From assembly GCF_030646615.1 (NCBI RefSeq), contig NZ_JAUSLG010000095.1:1-64000 (forward strand): a stretch of DNA of 64,000 nucleotides. The letters are read 5' to 3'. Source of the DNA: Phenylobacterium sp. Its GTDB lineage: Bacteria > Pseudomonadota > Alphaproteobacteria > Caulobacterales > Caulobacteraceae. The translations under genes and the position numbers were made by a program. Below the pieces are notes generated by a model, which made no database searches, was not told the DNA's origin, and saw nothing but the letters and a program-made list of their open reading frames with translations. Of this stretch, positions 44,229-53,139 are shown one piece after another. Numbering within the stretch: the first letter of the stretch is position 1; every line of letters begins with the position of its first letter.

Positions 44229-44666
44229 ATGAGCAATGCGACCGCGGTGAACTTTGGCTATCCCCACTCGATGGTGGGTGAGACTGCCCACTGGCTGGTT
44301 CTTGTGCGCCCCAAGCAGCCTACATTTGGGTCTCTCGTCCTTGTGTGCAAGGAGCCCGCCCGGGCGTTTTCCGATCTGAGCGGCCAGGCTTTCCAAGATC
44401 TTCAGGTCGCGGTCGGCGGGATTGAGCGTCTTCTGCGCCAGGCGGTGGACTATGCCAAGATAAACTATCTGATGCTCATGATGGTCGATCCCGACGTCCA
44501 TTTCCATGTGATTCCCCGCTATGAGGGCGCCCGCGAACATGGGGGCGAAACCTTCCGGGACGCCGGTTGGCCGGGCCAGCCCGACCTCGCCGCCGCTGTC
44601 GCCTTGAGCCCCGAACACCTCCGCGCGCTCGCCGAGGCCTGGCGGAGCCAGTGGCGCACGGCGTGA
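44229..44666 (+). CDS. HIT-family protein
   Basis: HIT proteins hydrolyse or transfer nucleotides (e.g. Ap4A, nucleoside phosphoramidates). The 145-residue protein has HWLVLVRPKQPTFGSLVLVCKEPARAFSDLS and the histidine triad-like segment VDPDVHFHVIPRYEG, in which the canonical HxHxHxx third His is replaced so only HFHV...R remains. That is a known variant form in Ap4A-hydrolase-like members. It is the first gene of a tightly overlapping run HIT–lptF–lptG–bcerS–nucleotidyltransferase. Confidence 0.82.
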   Translation: MSNATAVNFGYPHSMVGETAHWLVLVRPKQPTFGSLVLVCKEPARAFSDLSGQAFQDLQVAVGGIERLLRQAVDYAKINYLMLMMVDPDVHFHVIPRYEGAREHGGETFRDAGWPGQPDLAAAVALSPEHLRALAEAWRSQWRTA

Positions 44667-45889
44667 CCACGGTCCTGACGCCCAAGCCTGCCTTCACCTT
44701 TGGTCTGCCCTTGCTGGACCGCTACGTCCTACGGCTGACGGCGGGTCCGATGCTGGGCTGCCTGGCGGTGACCCTGATCGCCCTCCTGCTGGAACGGGCC
44801 CTTCGTCTGCTCGACCTGCTGGCCCAGAGCAGTGATCGCTTCGGCTTCGTCGTCCAGCTCACTGGTCAGCTGGTGCCCCACTATTTCGGTCTGGCCCTGC
44901 CGGTGGCCTTCTTCGTCGCCCTGTTCATCGTCATCACCCGGCTGAGCGACGGCTCGGAGATCGACGCCCTGCTGGCCAGCGGCGTGTCCCTGCCCCGCCT
45001 GGCGACGCCCTTCATCTGTCTGGGCCTGGCGCTCACCTTGGTCAGCCTCATCGTGTTCGGGTACATGCAGCCCTACAGCCGCTACGCCTATCGGGCGGTA
45101 ATGCACGCTGCGGCCAACGCCGGCTGGAACGGCGAACTGCAGGCCGGCGCCTTTGTCACGGAGGATCGCCTGATCATGACCGCTGACCGGGCCGACCCCC
45201 AGGGCCAGCGGCTGGAGGGGCTGTTCATCCGCCGCCTGACGCCCGCGGGCCGCGAGGAGGTGATCACCGCCACCACGGCCGACCTGCAGGTGTCCCAGGA
45301 CCGACTGAATGTGACCCTCAACCTCCAGAATGGCCGGCGCATCCTAGAGGGGGCCGACGGGGTCTATGACATCCTGGATTTCGACAGCTTCAAAACCACC
45401 GCCCCCCTGGCCGGCGCCACCGAGCTGCTGCGCGCCCGCGGCGGCGACGAGCGCGAACTGACTCTCGGCGAGCTGGCCAGCCTGGCGGGGTCCGGCGACA
45501 GCGTCCTGCCCCGCAGCACCCTGCTGTCGGAGCTCTATGGCCGGCTGGCCCGGGCCGCCTTCCTGCCCTTCCTGCCGCTGATCGCCTTCCCCCTCGGGCT
45601 TGCGACCAAGCGGGGGCGTCGCACGCCGGGCCTGGTCTTCGCCGGTATTCTGCTGCTGGCCTTCCAGCACGCCCTGCAGCTTGGCCAGTCGCTCGCCGAG
45701 AGCGGGGTCGTCCCGGCCTTCTTCGGGATCTGGACGCCCTTCACCCTCTTCACCGGCTTTGGCCTCTGGATGTTCATGGGCAGCCGGAACAGGCCGGGCG
45801 AGACGCCCATCAGCCGGCTGATCGGGACGGCCGGCGACCGGATCACCCGGGCGATGGCCGCGCGGGACGCGCGGGTTCAGGCCTCGTGA
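44663..45889 (+). CDS. LptF-like permease (YjgP/YjgQ family)
   Basis: The 408-residue protein has the six-helix, large periplasmic-domain layout of LptF/LptG, the transmembrane subunits of the LPS-extracting ABC transporter. Landmarks are LLDRYVLRLTAGPMLGCLAVTLIALLL, LALPVAFFVALFIVITRLSDGSEIDALLASGVS (coupling-helix region) and the C-terminal RAAFLPFLPLIAFPLGLATKRGRR. GTG 44663 overlaps the HIT stop by four bases; the track start is earlier and unsupported. It pairs with the next gene. The ceramide-synthase gene downstream suggests lipid cargo other than LPS. Confidence 0.88.
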   Translation: MTTVLTPKPAFTFGLPLLDRYVLRLTAGPMLGCLAVTLIALLLERALRLLDLLAQSSDRFGFVVQLTGQLVPHYFGLALPVAFFVALFIVITRLSDGSEIDALLASGVSLPRLATPFICLGLALTLVSLIVFGYMQPYSRYAYRAVMHAAANAGWNGELQAGAFVTEDRLIMTADRADPQGQRLEGLFIRRLTPAGREEVITATTADLQVSQDRLNVTLNLQNGRRILEGADGVYDILDFDSFKTTAPLAGATELLRARGGDERELTLGELASLAGSGDSVLPRSTLLSELYGRLARAAFLPFLPLIAFPLGLATKRGRRTPGLVFAGILLLAFQHALQLGQSLAESGVVPAFFGIWTPFTLFTGFGLWMFMGSRNRPGETPISRLIGTAGDRITRAMAARDARVQAS

Positions 45890-46947
45890 AGCTCTACGGC
45901 TACATCCTGTCGATTGTCGGGACGCGCATCCTGGCCGCCGCCGCCATCCTGCTGGGCATCCTGCAGGTGCTGGAGTTGCTCGACGCCACGCCGGAAATCC
46001 TTGAACGCGGCCTGGGCCTGGGCGGCGTCGCCTATCATGCCCTGCTGCGCCTCCCGCGGATGCTGGAGCAGGCCGCGCCGCTCGCCGTCCTGGCTGGGGC
46101 GCTCTTCGCCTTCGGCCAGCTGGCCCGCGAGCAGGCGGTCACGGCCATGCGCGCCGCCGGGGTCTCGGTTTATCGGTTGCTGGCCGTCTCGGCCGTCGCC
46201 GGCCTCGGCGTCCTGGTGGTCGACCTGATGGTGCTGGAGGTCGTCGCGCCGCGCACCGACCTCGCCCTAGCCAACTGGTGGCGGGCCACCGCGGCCGAGG
46301 CCGACCGGGCCGAGCCTGGCCTTCAGGCCTTCCGGTCCGGCGACGAGCTGGTGGTGGCCCGGGCCAGCGACGAGCAGGGAAACCGCCTGGACGAGGTGCG
46401 CATCTACCGCCGCGATGGCCAAGGCCAGGTCAGCGAGCGGATCGCGGCGCCGATGGCCACCTATGGCGCCGAGGGCTGGCGTCTGGACCAACCCAGCCTC
46501 ACGCGCTTCACCGAGGGCGAGGCCATGGCCTCCACGGCCGAGGCGCTGATCTGGCCGACCCCCCTTCGGCCCGCCGATGTCCGCGCCCTGCTCTTCAGCG
46601 ACCAGGCTACCAGCGGCGCCATCGCTCGCCGCGCCCTGGGCGGCGTCGGCTCCGAGCGGCCGGAGAGCTATTACGCCGTCCGGGTCCATCGGACCCTGGC
46701 CGAGCCCATGGCCGTGCTGGTGATGCTGCTGCTGGCCGCCCCCGTGGCCTTGGCCAACTTCCGCACGACCCAAGGCGCCGTGCTGTCGGCCGCCGCCCTG
46801 GCCGCCGGGTTGACCTTCCTGGTGCTCGACGGCCTGCTGACCGCCTTGGGCGAAGGCGGCGCCCTGGCGCCTGTGCTGGCCGCCTGGACCGCGCCGGCGG
46901 TGTTCGCCGCCATGGCCGCCACCGTGCTTCTCAGGATGGAGGGCTGA
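45886..46947 (+). CDS. LptG-like permease (YjgP/YjgQ family)
   Basis: The 353-residue partner of the preceding LptF-like protein starts with GTG overlapping its stop. It has the same fold: YGYILSIVGTRILAAAAILLGILQVLELLD, LARLPRML-type helix, FAFGQLAREQAVTAMRAAGVSVYRLL (coupling helix), a periplasmic beta-jellyroll (QGNRLDEVRIYRRDGQGQVSERI), then two C-terminal helices around EPMAVLVMLLLAAPVALANF. With LptF it would form the membrane heterodimer powered by an LptB ATPase, which is not in this window. Confidence 0.87.
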   Translation: MKLYGYILSIVGTRILAAAAILLGILQVLELLDATPEILERGLGLGGVAYHALLRLPRMLEQAAPLAVLAGALFAFGQLAREQAVTAMRAAGVSVYRLLAVSAVAGLGVLVVDLMVLEVVAPRTDLALANWWRATAAEADRAEPGLQAFRSGDELVVARASDEQGNRLDEVRIYRRDGQGQVSERIAAPMATYGAEGWRLDQPSLTRFTEGEAMASTAEALIWPTPLRPADVRALLFSDQATSGAIARRALGGVGSERPESYYAVRVHRTLAEPMAVLVMLLLAAPVALANFRTTQGAVLSAAALAAGLTFLVLDGLLTALGEGGALAPVLAAWTAPAVFAAMAATVLLRMEG

Positions 46948-46949
46948 CC

Positions 46950-48110
46950 GTGAGCGCAGCGTCCGGCGCCGCCACCGCCCCCCTGGTCATCCGGGAGGTG
47001 ATCACCAAGGCCGACATGCGCCGCTTCATCGCCGTGCCCATGCGCCTCAACGCCCACGACCCGGCCTGGATCGCGCCGCTGGTCAGCGAGCGCCTGGCGG
47101 CCTTCAGCCCGGCCGGCAACCCCTTCTTCGAGCACGCCGAGGTCGCCTTCTGGATCGCCTCGCGGGGCGGCCGCGACGTGGGACGCATCAGCGCCCAGAT
47201 CGATCGCCTGGCGCCCCAGGACCCGGAGCGGCCCGCCGGCCATTTCGGCCTCATCGCCGGGGAGGATGATCCCGAGGTGTTCGAAGGCCTGTTCGCCACG
47301 GCCGAGGCCTGGCTGAAGGCGCGCGGCTGCCTGCGCGTGCTGGGCCCGTTCAACCTGTCGGTCAATGAAGAGGTCGGGCTGTTGGTGGGCGGCTTCGACA
47401 CCCCGCCCATGGTGCTGATGGGCCACGACCAGCCCCATGTCGGGGGTCGGATCGAGGCCCAGGGCTATGGCAAGGCCAAGGATGTCTACGCCTATCTCTG
47501 CCAGATGAGCGACGACATCCCGCCGCACATCCTGCGCCGGGTGCGCCGTGGGCCGGCCGCCGGCGTCACCCTGCGGATGCTGGACATGAGCCGCTATGAC
47601 GCCGAGGTCGCCGCCATGACCGAGGTGCTTAACGACGCCTGGAGCGGCAACTGGGGGTTCACGCCGACGACCGAGGCCGAGACCGCGCAACTGGGCAAAT
47701 CCCTGCGGGCGGTGATCGAGCCGAAGATGATCTGGTTCGCCGAGATCGACGGCGAGACCGCCGGTTTCGTGGTCCTGCTGCCCAATGTGAACGAAGCCAT
47801 CGCCGACCTGGACGGCCGCCTGTTCCCCTTCGGCTGGGCCAAGCTGCTCTGGCGGCTCAAGGTCGCCCGGGTGAAGTCGGTCCGCATTCCGCTGATGGGG
47901 GTCAAGCGGAAGTTCGCCGACACCTTGCGGGGGCAGATGCTGCCCTTCCAGCTGATGGACGCTGGCGCCACCCAGGCCCGCGCCCTGGGCTACCAGACCT
48001 ATGAGCTGTCCTGGATCCTGGAAGACAATGCGCCGATGAACCGCATCTGTGTCTCCTTGGGGGGCAAGGTCTACAAGACCTACCGGATCTATCAGAAGGA
48101 CCTGGGGTGA
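46950..48110 (+). CDS. bcerS: Bacterial ceramide synthase bCerS (GNAT-family N-acyltransferase)
   Basis: bCerS N-acylates 3-ketosphinganine (or dihydrosphingosine) with a fatty acyl group; in Caulobacter this step precedes reduction by CerR. From GTG 46950 the protein has 386 residues and a GNAT fold lacking membrane helices, unlike eukaryotic ceramide synthases. Notable stretches are MRLNAHDPAWIAPLVSERLAAF, RVLGPFNLSVNEEVGLLVGGFDTPP, VLNDAWSGNWGFTPTTEAE and LSWILEDNAPMNRICVSLGGKVYKTYRIYQ. The last is typical of the family. Identification rests on the family pattern and the surrounding Spt/CerR/AcpR/AasR genes. The upstream LptG-like stop is two bases before. Confidence 0.85.
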   Translation: MSAASGAATAPLVIREVITKADMRRFIAVPMRLNAHDPAWIAPLVSERLAAFSPAGNPFFEHAEVAFWIASRGGRDVGRISAQIDRLAPQDPERPAGHFGLIAGEDDPEVFEGLFATAEAWLKARGCLRVLGPFNLSVNEEVGLLVGGFDTPPMVLMGHDQPHVGGRIEAQGYGKAKDVYAYLCQMSDDIPPHILRRVRRGPAAGVTLRMLDMSRYDAEVAAMTEVLNDAWSGNWGFTPTTEAETAQLGKSLRAVIEPKMIWFAEIDGETAGFVVLLPNVNEAIADLDGRLFPFGWAKLLWRLKVARVKSVRIPLMGVKRKFADTLRGQMLPFQLMDAGATQARALGYQTYELSWILEDNAPMNRICVSLGGKVYKTYRIYQKDLG

Positions 48111-48871
48111 CCGCGTTCCGCGCCCTGGTCCTGGCCGGCTCGCGTCCCGAAATCGATCCCCTGCTGGCCTATGCGGACGTGCCCCACAAGAGCCTGATCA
48201 CCCTTCAGGGTCAGACCCTGCTGGCCCGGGTGATCGACGCCCTGACGGCCGCCGGAGCGGTTTCCATCGGCGTCTGCACGTCGCACCCGGCCGTTATCGA
48301 AGCCGCAGGACAGATCGCCACCTCGGCCAGACTGGAGATCATCCCGGCCGCCGACAGCCCGAGCCTGAGCGTGGCCCAGGGCGCCCAGGCCATGGGGTTT
48401 CCCCTGCTGGTGACCACGGCCGATCACGCCATGCTGCGTCCAGAATGGGTGCAGGACTTCCTGGCCGGCGTTCCGGCAGACGCCGATATCGCCGCCCTTT
48501 TGGCGCCGGAAGGCGAGGTCAGGGCTGCGGCGCCAGACGGGAGGCGGACCTATCTTGCCTTCCGCGACGGGCGGTATTCCGGCTGCAATCTGTTCTATCT
48601 GCACACTGAATCCGCCCTGAGCGCCGTCGCCCTGTGGCGGCAGGTGGAGGCCCGGCGCAAGCAGCCCTGGAAGATCGCCGCCCTGCTGGGGCCTGGCATG
48701 CTGCTGGCCTATCTCACAGGCCGGCTGACCCTGGATCAGGCTGTCGCGCGCCTGGGGCGCAAGGCCGGCGTTCGGGCCTGCGCCGTGCGCACCCGACACG
48801 GCCTGGCGGCCGTGGACGTGGACAAGCCCGCCGACCTGGATCTGGTGCGGCGCCTGACGGCTAGCGCCTAG
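48107..48871 (+). CDS. MobA-like nucleotidyltransferase
   Basis: A 254-residue NTP-transferase with a diverged signature (FRALVLAGSRPEIDPLLAYADVPHKSLITLQGQTLLARVIDAL) and a metal-binding Asp in LVTTADHAML. Such enzymes form CDP- or GDP-activated small molecules from a phosphate precursor. Its GTG start overlaps the bcerS stop by four bases, placing it in the same operon. It may make the CDP-alcohol donor for the CDP-alcohol transferase at 41.6 kb. The glycine-rich loop is reduced (LAGSRPEID), which makes molybdopterin-type function unlikely. Confidence 0.8.
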   Translation: MTAFRALVLAGSRPEIDPLLAYADVPHKSLITLQGQTLLARVIDALTAAGAVSIGVCTSHPAVIEAAGQIATSARLEIIPAADSPSLSVAQGAQAMGFPLLVTTADHAMLRPEWVQDFLAGVPADADIAALLAPEGEVRAAAPDGRRTYLAFRDGRYSGCNLFYLHTESALSAVALWRQVEARRKQPWKIAALLGPGMLLAYLTGRLTLDQAVARLGRKAGVRACAVRTRHGLAAVDVDKPADLDLVRRLTASA

Positions 48872-49629
48872 ACGGCGACCTTGAGCTGGGTCCAGGCCTT
48901 GGTGAGGGCGAGGTTGCGCGGCACGTCTTCGGGGAAGTCCATCTCGGCCCAGTCCAGGCCCTCGATGGAGGCCACGGCCACCGCGTCAGGATCAGCCGCC
49001 ATCTCGTTGATGACGCTGAGATACCAACGCTTCAAACCCTCAGGCGTGCGAAGGGCCGCCTCCACCGTCCGGACAAAGGTTGCCGCTCCCTCGGCCGAGA
49101 AGCGGAGGAAGCCGATGGATTCGGCGTCGAAGGCCGGGATGGTCTTGCCGATGGCGCGCAGCTGGCCGCCTTCGGTCAGCACCTTCATGTCGTCGGCGTC
49201 ATAGGCGCTCTTGCGGTCGATGGTCACGGTCACCGGCGCGGGCGGCGCCGCCAGCAGGCTTTGCGCGATGGCCGGCTCGAACAGGGTGTCGCCGTTCAGC
49301 AGCAGGAAGGGGCCGCTCATCTCGCCGCGGGCGAGCCAGCAGGTCGCGAGGTTGTCCGTCACCCCATAGAACGGGTTGAACAGGGTGCGCACCGGCATGC
49401 CGGGCAGGTCCAGGCCGGCGATCTCGGCCTCGACCAGATCGGCGCGAAAGCCCGTCACCACCACCACTTCGGTCAGGCCTGCGGCGTGGAGGTGCAGCAG
49501 TTGCCAGTGCAGCACGCTGCGTCCGGACAGGTCGATCAGGCACTTGGGCCGATCGTCGGTCAGCGGCGACAGCCGCCGGCCCTGACCTGCGCTGAGCACG
49601 ATGGCCTTGCGGGTATCCTTCGTCGCCAC
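48868..49629 (-). CDS. Sugar/choline-phosphate-type nucleotidyltransferase
   Basis: The 253-residue protein has the full NTP-transferase motif AIVLSAGQGRRLSPLTDDRPKCLIDL, with the LNGDTLFEP metal Asp and the ETIPAFDAESIGFLRFS region. The best match in memory is the phosphocholine cytidylyltransferase-like (LicC) or inositol-phosphate cytidylyltransferase group. GTG 49629 (MATKDTRKAIVL) is preferred to the track TTG at 49644. It is convergent with the preceding MobA-like gene (stops overlap by four bases) and closes the sphingolipid region. It may supply a CDP-activated head group, but this is inference. Confidence 0.83.
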   Translation of the reverse strand: MATKDTRKAIVLSAGQGRRLSPLTDDRPKCLIDLSGRSVLHWQLLHLHAAGLTEVVVVTGFRADLVEAEIAGLDLPGMPVRTLFNPFYGVTDNLATCWLARGEMSGPFLLLNGDTLFEPAIAQSLLAAPPAPVTVTIDRKSAYDADDMKVLTEGGQLRAIGKTIPAFDAESIGFLRFSAEGAATFVRTVEAALRTPEGLKRWYLSVINEMAADPDAVAVASIEGLDWAEMDFPEDVPRNLALTKAWTQLKVAV

Positions 49630-49802
49630 GATCGCTCGCCCCAAAATAACCCCCCGGCCGATTCCCCCATGTAACAGGCCCGGCGGCGGGGCGCATCAGG
49701 GGGGCCAAGGCCAAAATCGCCGTACCATCCCTGGCCGCGCTGCGGCTGGGCAATCATCCGCCGTTGGTGCGAATTTCACGTCCAACCGCGGCGGCCGAGG
49801 CC

Positions 49803-49836
49803 TTGCTTCCGGCATTAATTCGATAATATTGGAAGT
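49803..49836 (+). promoter_or_regulatory. ars operon promoter/operator region
   Basis: TTGCTT at 49803–49808 and an AT-rich box (ataatatt) about 15 bases downstream make a plausible promoter immediately ahead of arsR. The attaattcgataat stretch is the probable ArsR-binding zone; exact operator arms are not resolved. Confidence 0.5.
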
Positions 49837-50172
49837 ATGGAATCCGAATCCGCGATCCTGGCCCTCGCCGCCCTCGCCCAGCCTACGCGGCTGGAGGTCT
49901 TCCGCCTGCTGGTGCGGCATGAGCCTGATGGCCGGCCGGCTGGAGAGATCGCCGAGGCGGTAGGCGTGCCGGCCAACACCCTGTCGTCCCACCTCGCGGT
50001 CCTGTCCCGCGCCGGCCTGGTGACTGCCGAGCGGCGCAGCCGCTCGATCATCTATCGCGCGGACCTGGAGGGTCTGCGGACCCTGGTCCTGTTTCTGCTG
50101 AAAGACTGCTGCGGCGGCCGCGCCGACATCTGCGCGCCGCTTCTGGCCGAACTTGCCCCCTGCTGCGACTGA
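49837..50172 (+). CDS. arsR: ArsR-family arsenic-responsive repressor
   Basis: The 111-residue winged-helix repressor has an HTH of the ArsR type (EIAEAVGVPANTLSSHLAVLSRAGLVTAERRSRSIIYRAD) and a C-terminal cysteine cluster (KDCCGGRADIC...LAPCCD) suited to As(III) sensing, as in the atypical C-terminal arsenic sites. It is first of the ars operon arsR–arsC–acr3–arsH. The 36 bases upstream are AT-rich (ttgcttccggcattaattcgataatattgg) and hold the likely promoter and operator. Confidence 0.92.
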   Translation: MESESAILALAALAQPTRLEVFRLLVRHEPDGRPAGEIAEAVGVPANTLSSHLAVLSRAGLVTAERRSRSIIYRADLEGLRTLVLFLLKDCCGGRADICAPLLAELAPCCD

Positions 50173-50179
50173 GGCGCCC

Positions 50180-50602
50180 ATGGACATCGTCATCTATCAC
50201 AACCCCGAATGCGGGACGTCGCGCAACGTGCTGGAGCTCATCCGCCATGTGGGGATCGAGCCGCATGTGGTGGAATACCTGAAGACTCCGCCGAGCCGGG
50301 GGCTTGTCGCTCAACTCGTCGCGCGGATGGGGGTGGGCGTCCGCGAGATCCTGCGAGAGAAGGGCTCGCCCTATGCCGAACTCGGACTCGATGATCCGAA
50401 CCTGACCGACGACGCCCTGCTCGACGCCATCGAGGCCCATCCGATCCTGATGAACCGCCCGATCGTGGTCAGCCCCGTCGGCGTGAAGCTGTGCCGGCCC
50501 TCTGAAACCGTGCTCGACCTGTTGCCGGCCGAGGGGCTGAAGCCCTTCGCCAAGGAGGACGGCGAGGTGGTCGTCGATTCTGACGGCCGGCGGGTGCGCT
50601 GA
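50180..50602 (+). CDS. arsC: Arsenate reductase ArsC (glutaredoxin-coupled type)
   Basis: ArsC reduces arsenate to arsenite using glutathione/glutaredoxin. The 140-residue protein from ATG 50180 has [16 protein letters not shown] with the catalytic Cys, and the C-terminal [17 protein letters not shown] holding the anion-binding arginines. The start follows arsR by seven bases; the track start nine codons earlier is unneeded. The stop and the acr3 ATG overlap by one base. Confidence 0.95.
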   Translation: MDIVIYHNPECGTSRNVLELIRHVGIEPHVVEYLKTPPSRGLVAQLVARMGVGVREILREKGSPYAELGLDDPNLTDDALLDAIEAHPILMNRPIVVSPVGVKLCRPSETVLDLLPAEGLKPFAKEDGEVVVDSDGRRVR

Positions 50603-51687
50603 TGGCGGATGTCGTTTCGCCAGCGGCGCCGCGGCGCCTGTCCTTCCTCGACCGCTGGCTGACCCTCTGGATCTTCGTCGCCATGGGCCTGGGGGTTCTG
50701 CTCGGGACGGTCGTGCCCGGCCTGCCGGCCTGGCTCGACAGGCTGTCGGTGGGCTCGACCAACATCCCCATCGCCATCGGCCTGATCCTGATGATGTATC
50801 CACCGCTGGCGCGGGTGAAGTACGAGGAACTGCCCCGGGTCTTCGCCGATAAGCGGGTCCTGGCCCTGTCGCTGTTCCAAAACTGGGTGCTGGGCCCGGT
50901 CCTGATGTTCGCCCTGGCCGTCATCTTCCTCCGCGACCAGCCGGAATACATGACCGGCGTCATCCTGATCGGCCTGGCCCGCTGTATCGCCATGGTGCTG
51001 GTCTGGAACCAGCTGGCCCGGGGCGACAACCAGTATGTGGCGGCCCTGGTCGCCTTCAACTCGGTCTTCCAGATCCTGTTCTTCAGCCTCTATGCGTGGG
51101 TCTTCCTGACGGTGTTGCCGCCCCTCTTCGGCCTGGAGGGCAGCGTGGTGGCGGTCAGCTTCTGGACCATCGCGGGCGCGGTGCTGATCTATCTGGGACT
51201 CCCGTTTCTGGCCGGCTTTCTGACCCGGCGTGTGCTCGTCCGCGCCCGCGGCGCCGACTGGTACGAGACCCGCTTCCTGCCCAGGATCGCGCCCCTGACC
51301 CTGGCGGCGCTGCTGTTCACCATCCTGGCCATGTTCAGCCTCAAGGGCGGGGATGTGGTCGCCCTGCCCTTCGACGCCCTGCGGATCGCCGTGCCGCTGG
51401 CCATCTATTTCTTCGTCATGTTCGTGGTCAGTTTCCTGATGGGGAAGCTGATCGAGGCCGACTATCCCCGCACCACGGCCCTGGCCTTCACCGCGGCCTC
51501 CAACAATTTCGAGCTGGCCATCGCCGTGGCCATCGCCGCCTTCGGCCTGAGCTCGCCGGTGGCCTTCGCCGCGGTGATCGGGCCGCTGGTGGAGGTGCCG
51601 GTCCTCGTCCTGCTGGTCTCGGTCGCGCTCTGGCTGGGCCGCCGCTATTTCCCGGACACCGCGCCGGGCCGGGAGGACGCCGCGTGA
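50602..51687 (+). CDS. acr3: Arsenite efflux permease Acr3
   Basis: Acr3 exports arsenite in exchange for protons. The 361-residue protein has about ten hydrophobic helices and family segments: [46 protein letters not shown] with the conserved arsenite-linked Cys, and [20 protein letters not shown]. It lies between arsC and arsH with single- and four-base overlaps, so all four genes should be one arsenic-induced transcript. Confidence 0.95.
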   Translation: MADVVSPAAPRRLSFLDRWLTLWIFVAMGLGVLLGTVVPGLPAWLDRLSVGSTNIPIAIGLILMMYPPLARVKYEELPRVFADKRVLALSLFQNWVLGPVLMFALAVIFLRDQPEYMTGVILIGLARCIAMVLVWNQLARGDNQYVAALVAFNSVFQILFFSLYAWVFLTVLPPLFGLEGSVVAVSFWTIAGAVLIYLGLPFLAGFLTRRVLVRARGADWYETRFLPRIAPLTLAALLFTILAMFSLKGGDVVALPFDALRIAVPLAIYFFVMFVVSFLMGKLIEADYPRTTALAFTAASNNFELAIAVAIAAFGLSSPVAFAAVIGPLVEVPVLVLLVSVALWLGRRYFPDTAPGREDAA

Positions 51688-52430
51688 GCCGTCTGCGAGA
51701 CCTGTCCGACCCCGATCACCTCCCGGCCCTGGACCCCGCCTTCCTGGCCCGACGTCCGGCCTTGGGCCTGGGACCGCAAGACCATCCGCCGCGGATCCTG
51801 CTGCTCTACGGCTCCCTCCGCCCCATGGCCTTTTCGCGGCTCTGTGTGGAGGAGGCGGCCCGCCTGCTTCGGTTCATGGGTTGCGAGACGCGTATCTTCG
51901 ATCCCGCCGATCTCCCCCTCCCCGATCAGGTGGTTGGCGACGATCATCCGGCGGTGGCTGAGCTACGGGCGCACGCCATGTGGTCGGAGGGCATGGTGTG
52001 GTGCAGTCCCGAGCGTCACGGCCAGGTGACGGGGATCATGAAGCTGCAGATCGACCACCTGCCGCTGAACATGGGCGGCCTGCGCCCGACCCAGGGACGC
52101 ACCCTGGCGGTGATGCAGGTGTCGGGCGGCTCGCAGAGCTTCAACGCGGTGAACACCCTGCGCCTCCTGGGGCGCTGGATGCGGATGATCACCATCCCCA
52201 ACCAGTCCAGCGTCGCCAAGGCCTATGAGGAGTTCGACGCAGCCGGCCGGATGAAGCCTTCGGCCTATTACGACCGGATCGTCGATGTGATGGAGGAGCT
52301 GGTTCGCTTCACCATCCTCACCCGTCCCCACGCCCAGGGCCTGGTGGACCGTTACTCCGAGCGTAAGGCGGCCGGCGTTCCCATCGACCCCGCGCGAGAC
52401 CTGTCGGCCATCGCCGTCCGGCGGCGATAG
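51684..52430 (+). CDS. arsH: ArsH, NADPH-dependent FMN organoarsenical oxidase
   Basis: ArsH oxidises trivalent organoarsenicals to less toxic pentavalent forms. The 248-residue flavodoxin-like protein contains the FMN-phosphate loop [37 protein letters not shown] and [26 protein letters not shown]. Its GTG overlaps the acr3 stop (GTGA). The much longer track ORF begins inside acr3 and is rejected. Its presence suggests resistance to methylated arsenicals as well as inorganic arsenic. Confidence 0.95.
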   Translation: MSRLRDLSDPDHLPALDPAFLARRPALGLGPQDHPPRILLLYGSLRPMAFSRLCVEEAARLLRFMGCETRIFDPADLPLPDQVVGDDHPAVAELRAHAMWSEGMVWCSPERHGQVTGIMKLQIDHLPLNMGGLRPTQGRTLAVMQVSGGSQSFNAVNTLRLLGRWMRMITIPNQSSVAKAYEEFDAAGRMKPSAYYDRIVDVMEELVRFTILTRPHAQGLVDRYSERKAAGVPIDPARDLSAIAVRRR

Positions 52431-52537
52431 GACCGATCAGCCGCGCCTGTTCACGCTATTGGTATGCAACGCCCGGCGACGGGAGGGATTTCCTTAGGAC
52501 CAGGCCGCACCGATCGGTCTTCAATCCAGGAGAACCC

Positions 52538-52750
52538 ATGAGCGCCGCAGAGAAACCCGCCGCCCAGGTGGAAGAAGCCGCCAAGGCGATGAAACTCAAG
52601 GACCAGGCTGATCCGCCGCAGCACCCTCAAGCCGGACAGACCGCCGATGAAGGCATGACGCCCAACCCCAATGCGACAATTGCGCCTTCCGGCGCGCTGG
52701 ATGCGGAGGGGCAAAGGCCTGTGTTGGAACGATCGCGAAAGGCGCGCTGA
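52538..52750 (+). CDS. Small low-complexity protein of unknown function
   Basis: The 70-residue product is Ala-, Pro-, Gln- and Lys-rich (KPAAQVEEAAKAMKLKDQADPPQHPQAGQ) and probably disordered. A good ribosome site (aggagaa) sits before ATG 52538, which supports translation. It lies 107 bases after arsH and 46 before the HPF-like gene on the same strand. No homologue is recognised. Confidence 0.6.
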   Translation: MSAAEKPAAQVEEAAKAMKLKDQADPPQHPQAGQTADEGMTPNPNATIAPSGALDAEGQRPVLERSRKAR

Positions 52751-52796
52751 TCTGTCCGACGCCCTTCGAGTTTCTACGCAATTTTGGGAGTATTCC

Positions 52797-53120
52797 GTGC
52801 ACGTCCAGGTCAATACGTCGAACAATGTCGAGGGTCGCGACGCCCTCATCGCCAGCGTTGAGCGCGATATCCGCGCTCGCCTGTCGCGGTTCGAATCTCG
52901 GCTGACGCGAATTGAGGCTCACCTGGGTGACGAAAACGGACCGCGGACCGAGGGCGCCGACAAGCGCTGCGTGCTGGAGGCTCGTCCCTCAGGTCTGAAC
53001 CCCATTACGGTCTCGGAGAATGCAGGCTCCATCGACCAAGCGACCGCCGGCGCGCTCAACAAGCTCGCTTCAGCGCTCGATCGGACCTTCGGCAAGCTGA
53101 CGGACCGGAAGGGGCACTGA
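52797..53120 (+). CDS. HPF/RaiA-like ribosome-associated protein
   Basis: The 107-residue protein from GTG 52797 resembles the small ribosome-hibernation or sigma-54-modulating family: MHVQVNTSNNVEGRDALIASVERDIRARLSRFESRLTRIEAHLGDEN, giving the alternating beta-alpha-beta pattern of HPF, with a second helix after GSIDQATAGALNKLASALDR. A ggag ribosome site precedes the GTG by six bases. Such proteins bind the 30S decoding region. The family tie is by pattern only, and it lacks the long C-terminal domain of long-form HPF. The track start is in the shadow of the preceding gene. Confidence 0.68.
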   Translation: MHVQVNTSNNVEGRDALIASVERDIRARLSRFESRLTRIEAHLGDENGPRTEGADKRCVLEARPSGLNPITVSENAGSIDQATAGALNKLASALDRTFGKLTDRKGH

Positions 53121-53139
53121 GCCGCGCGCGGTCGCCGCC

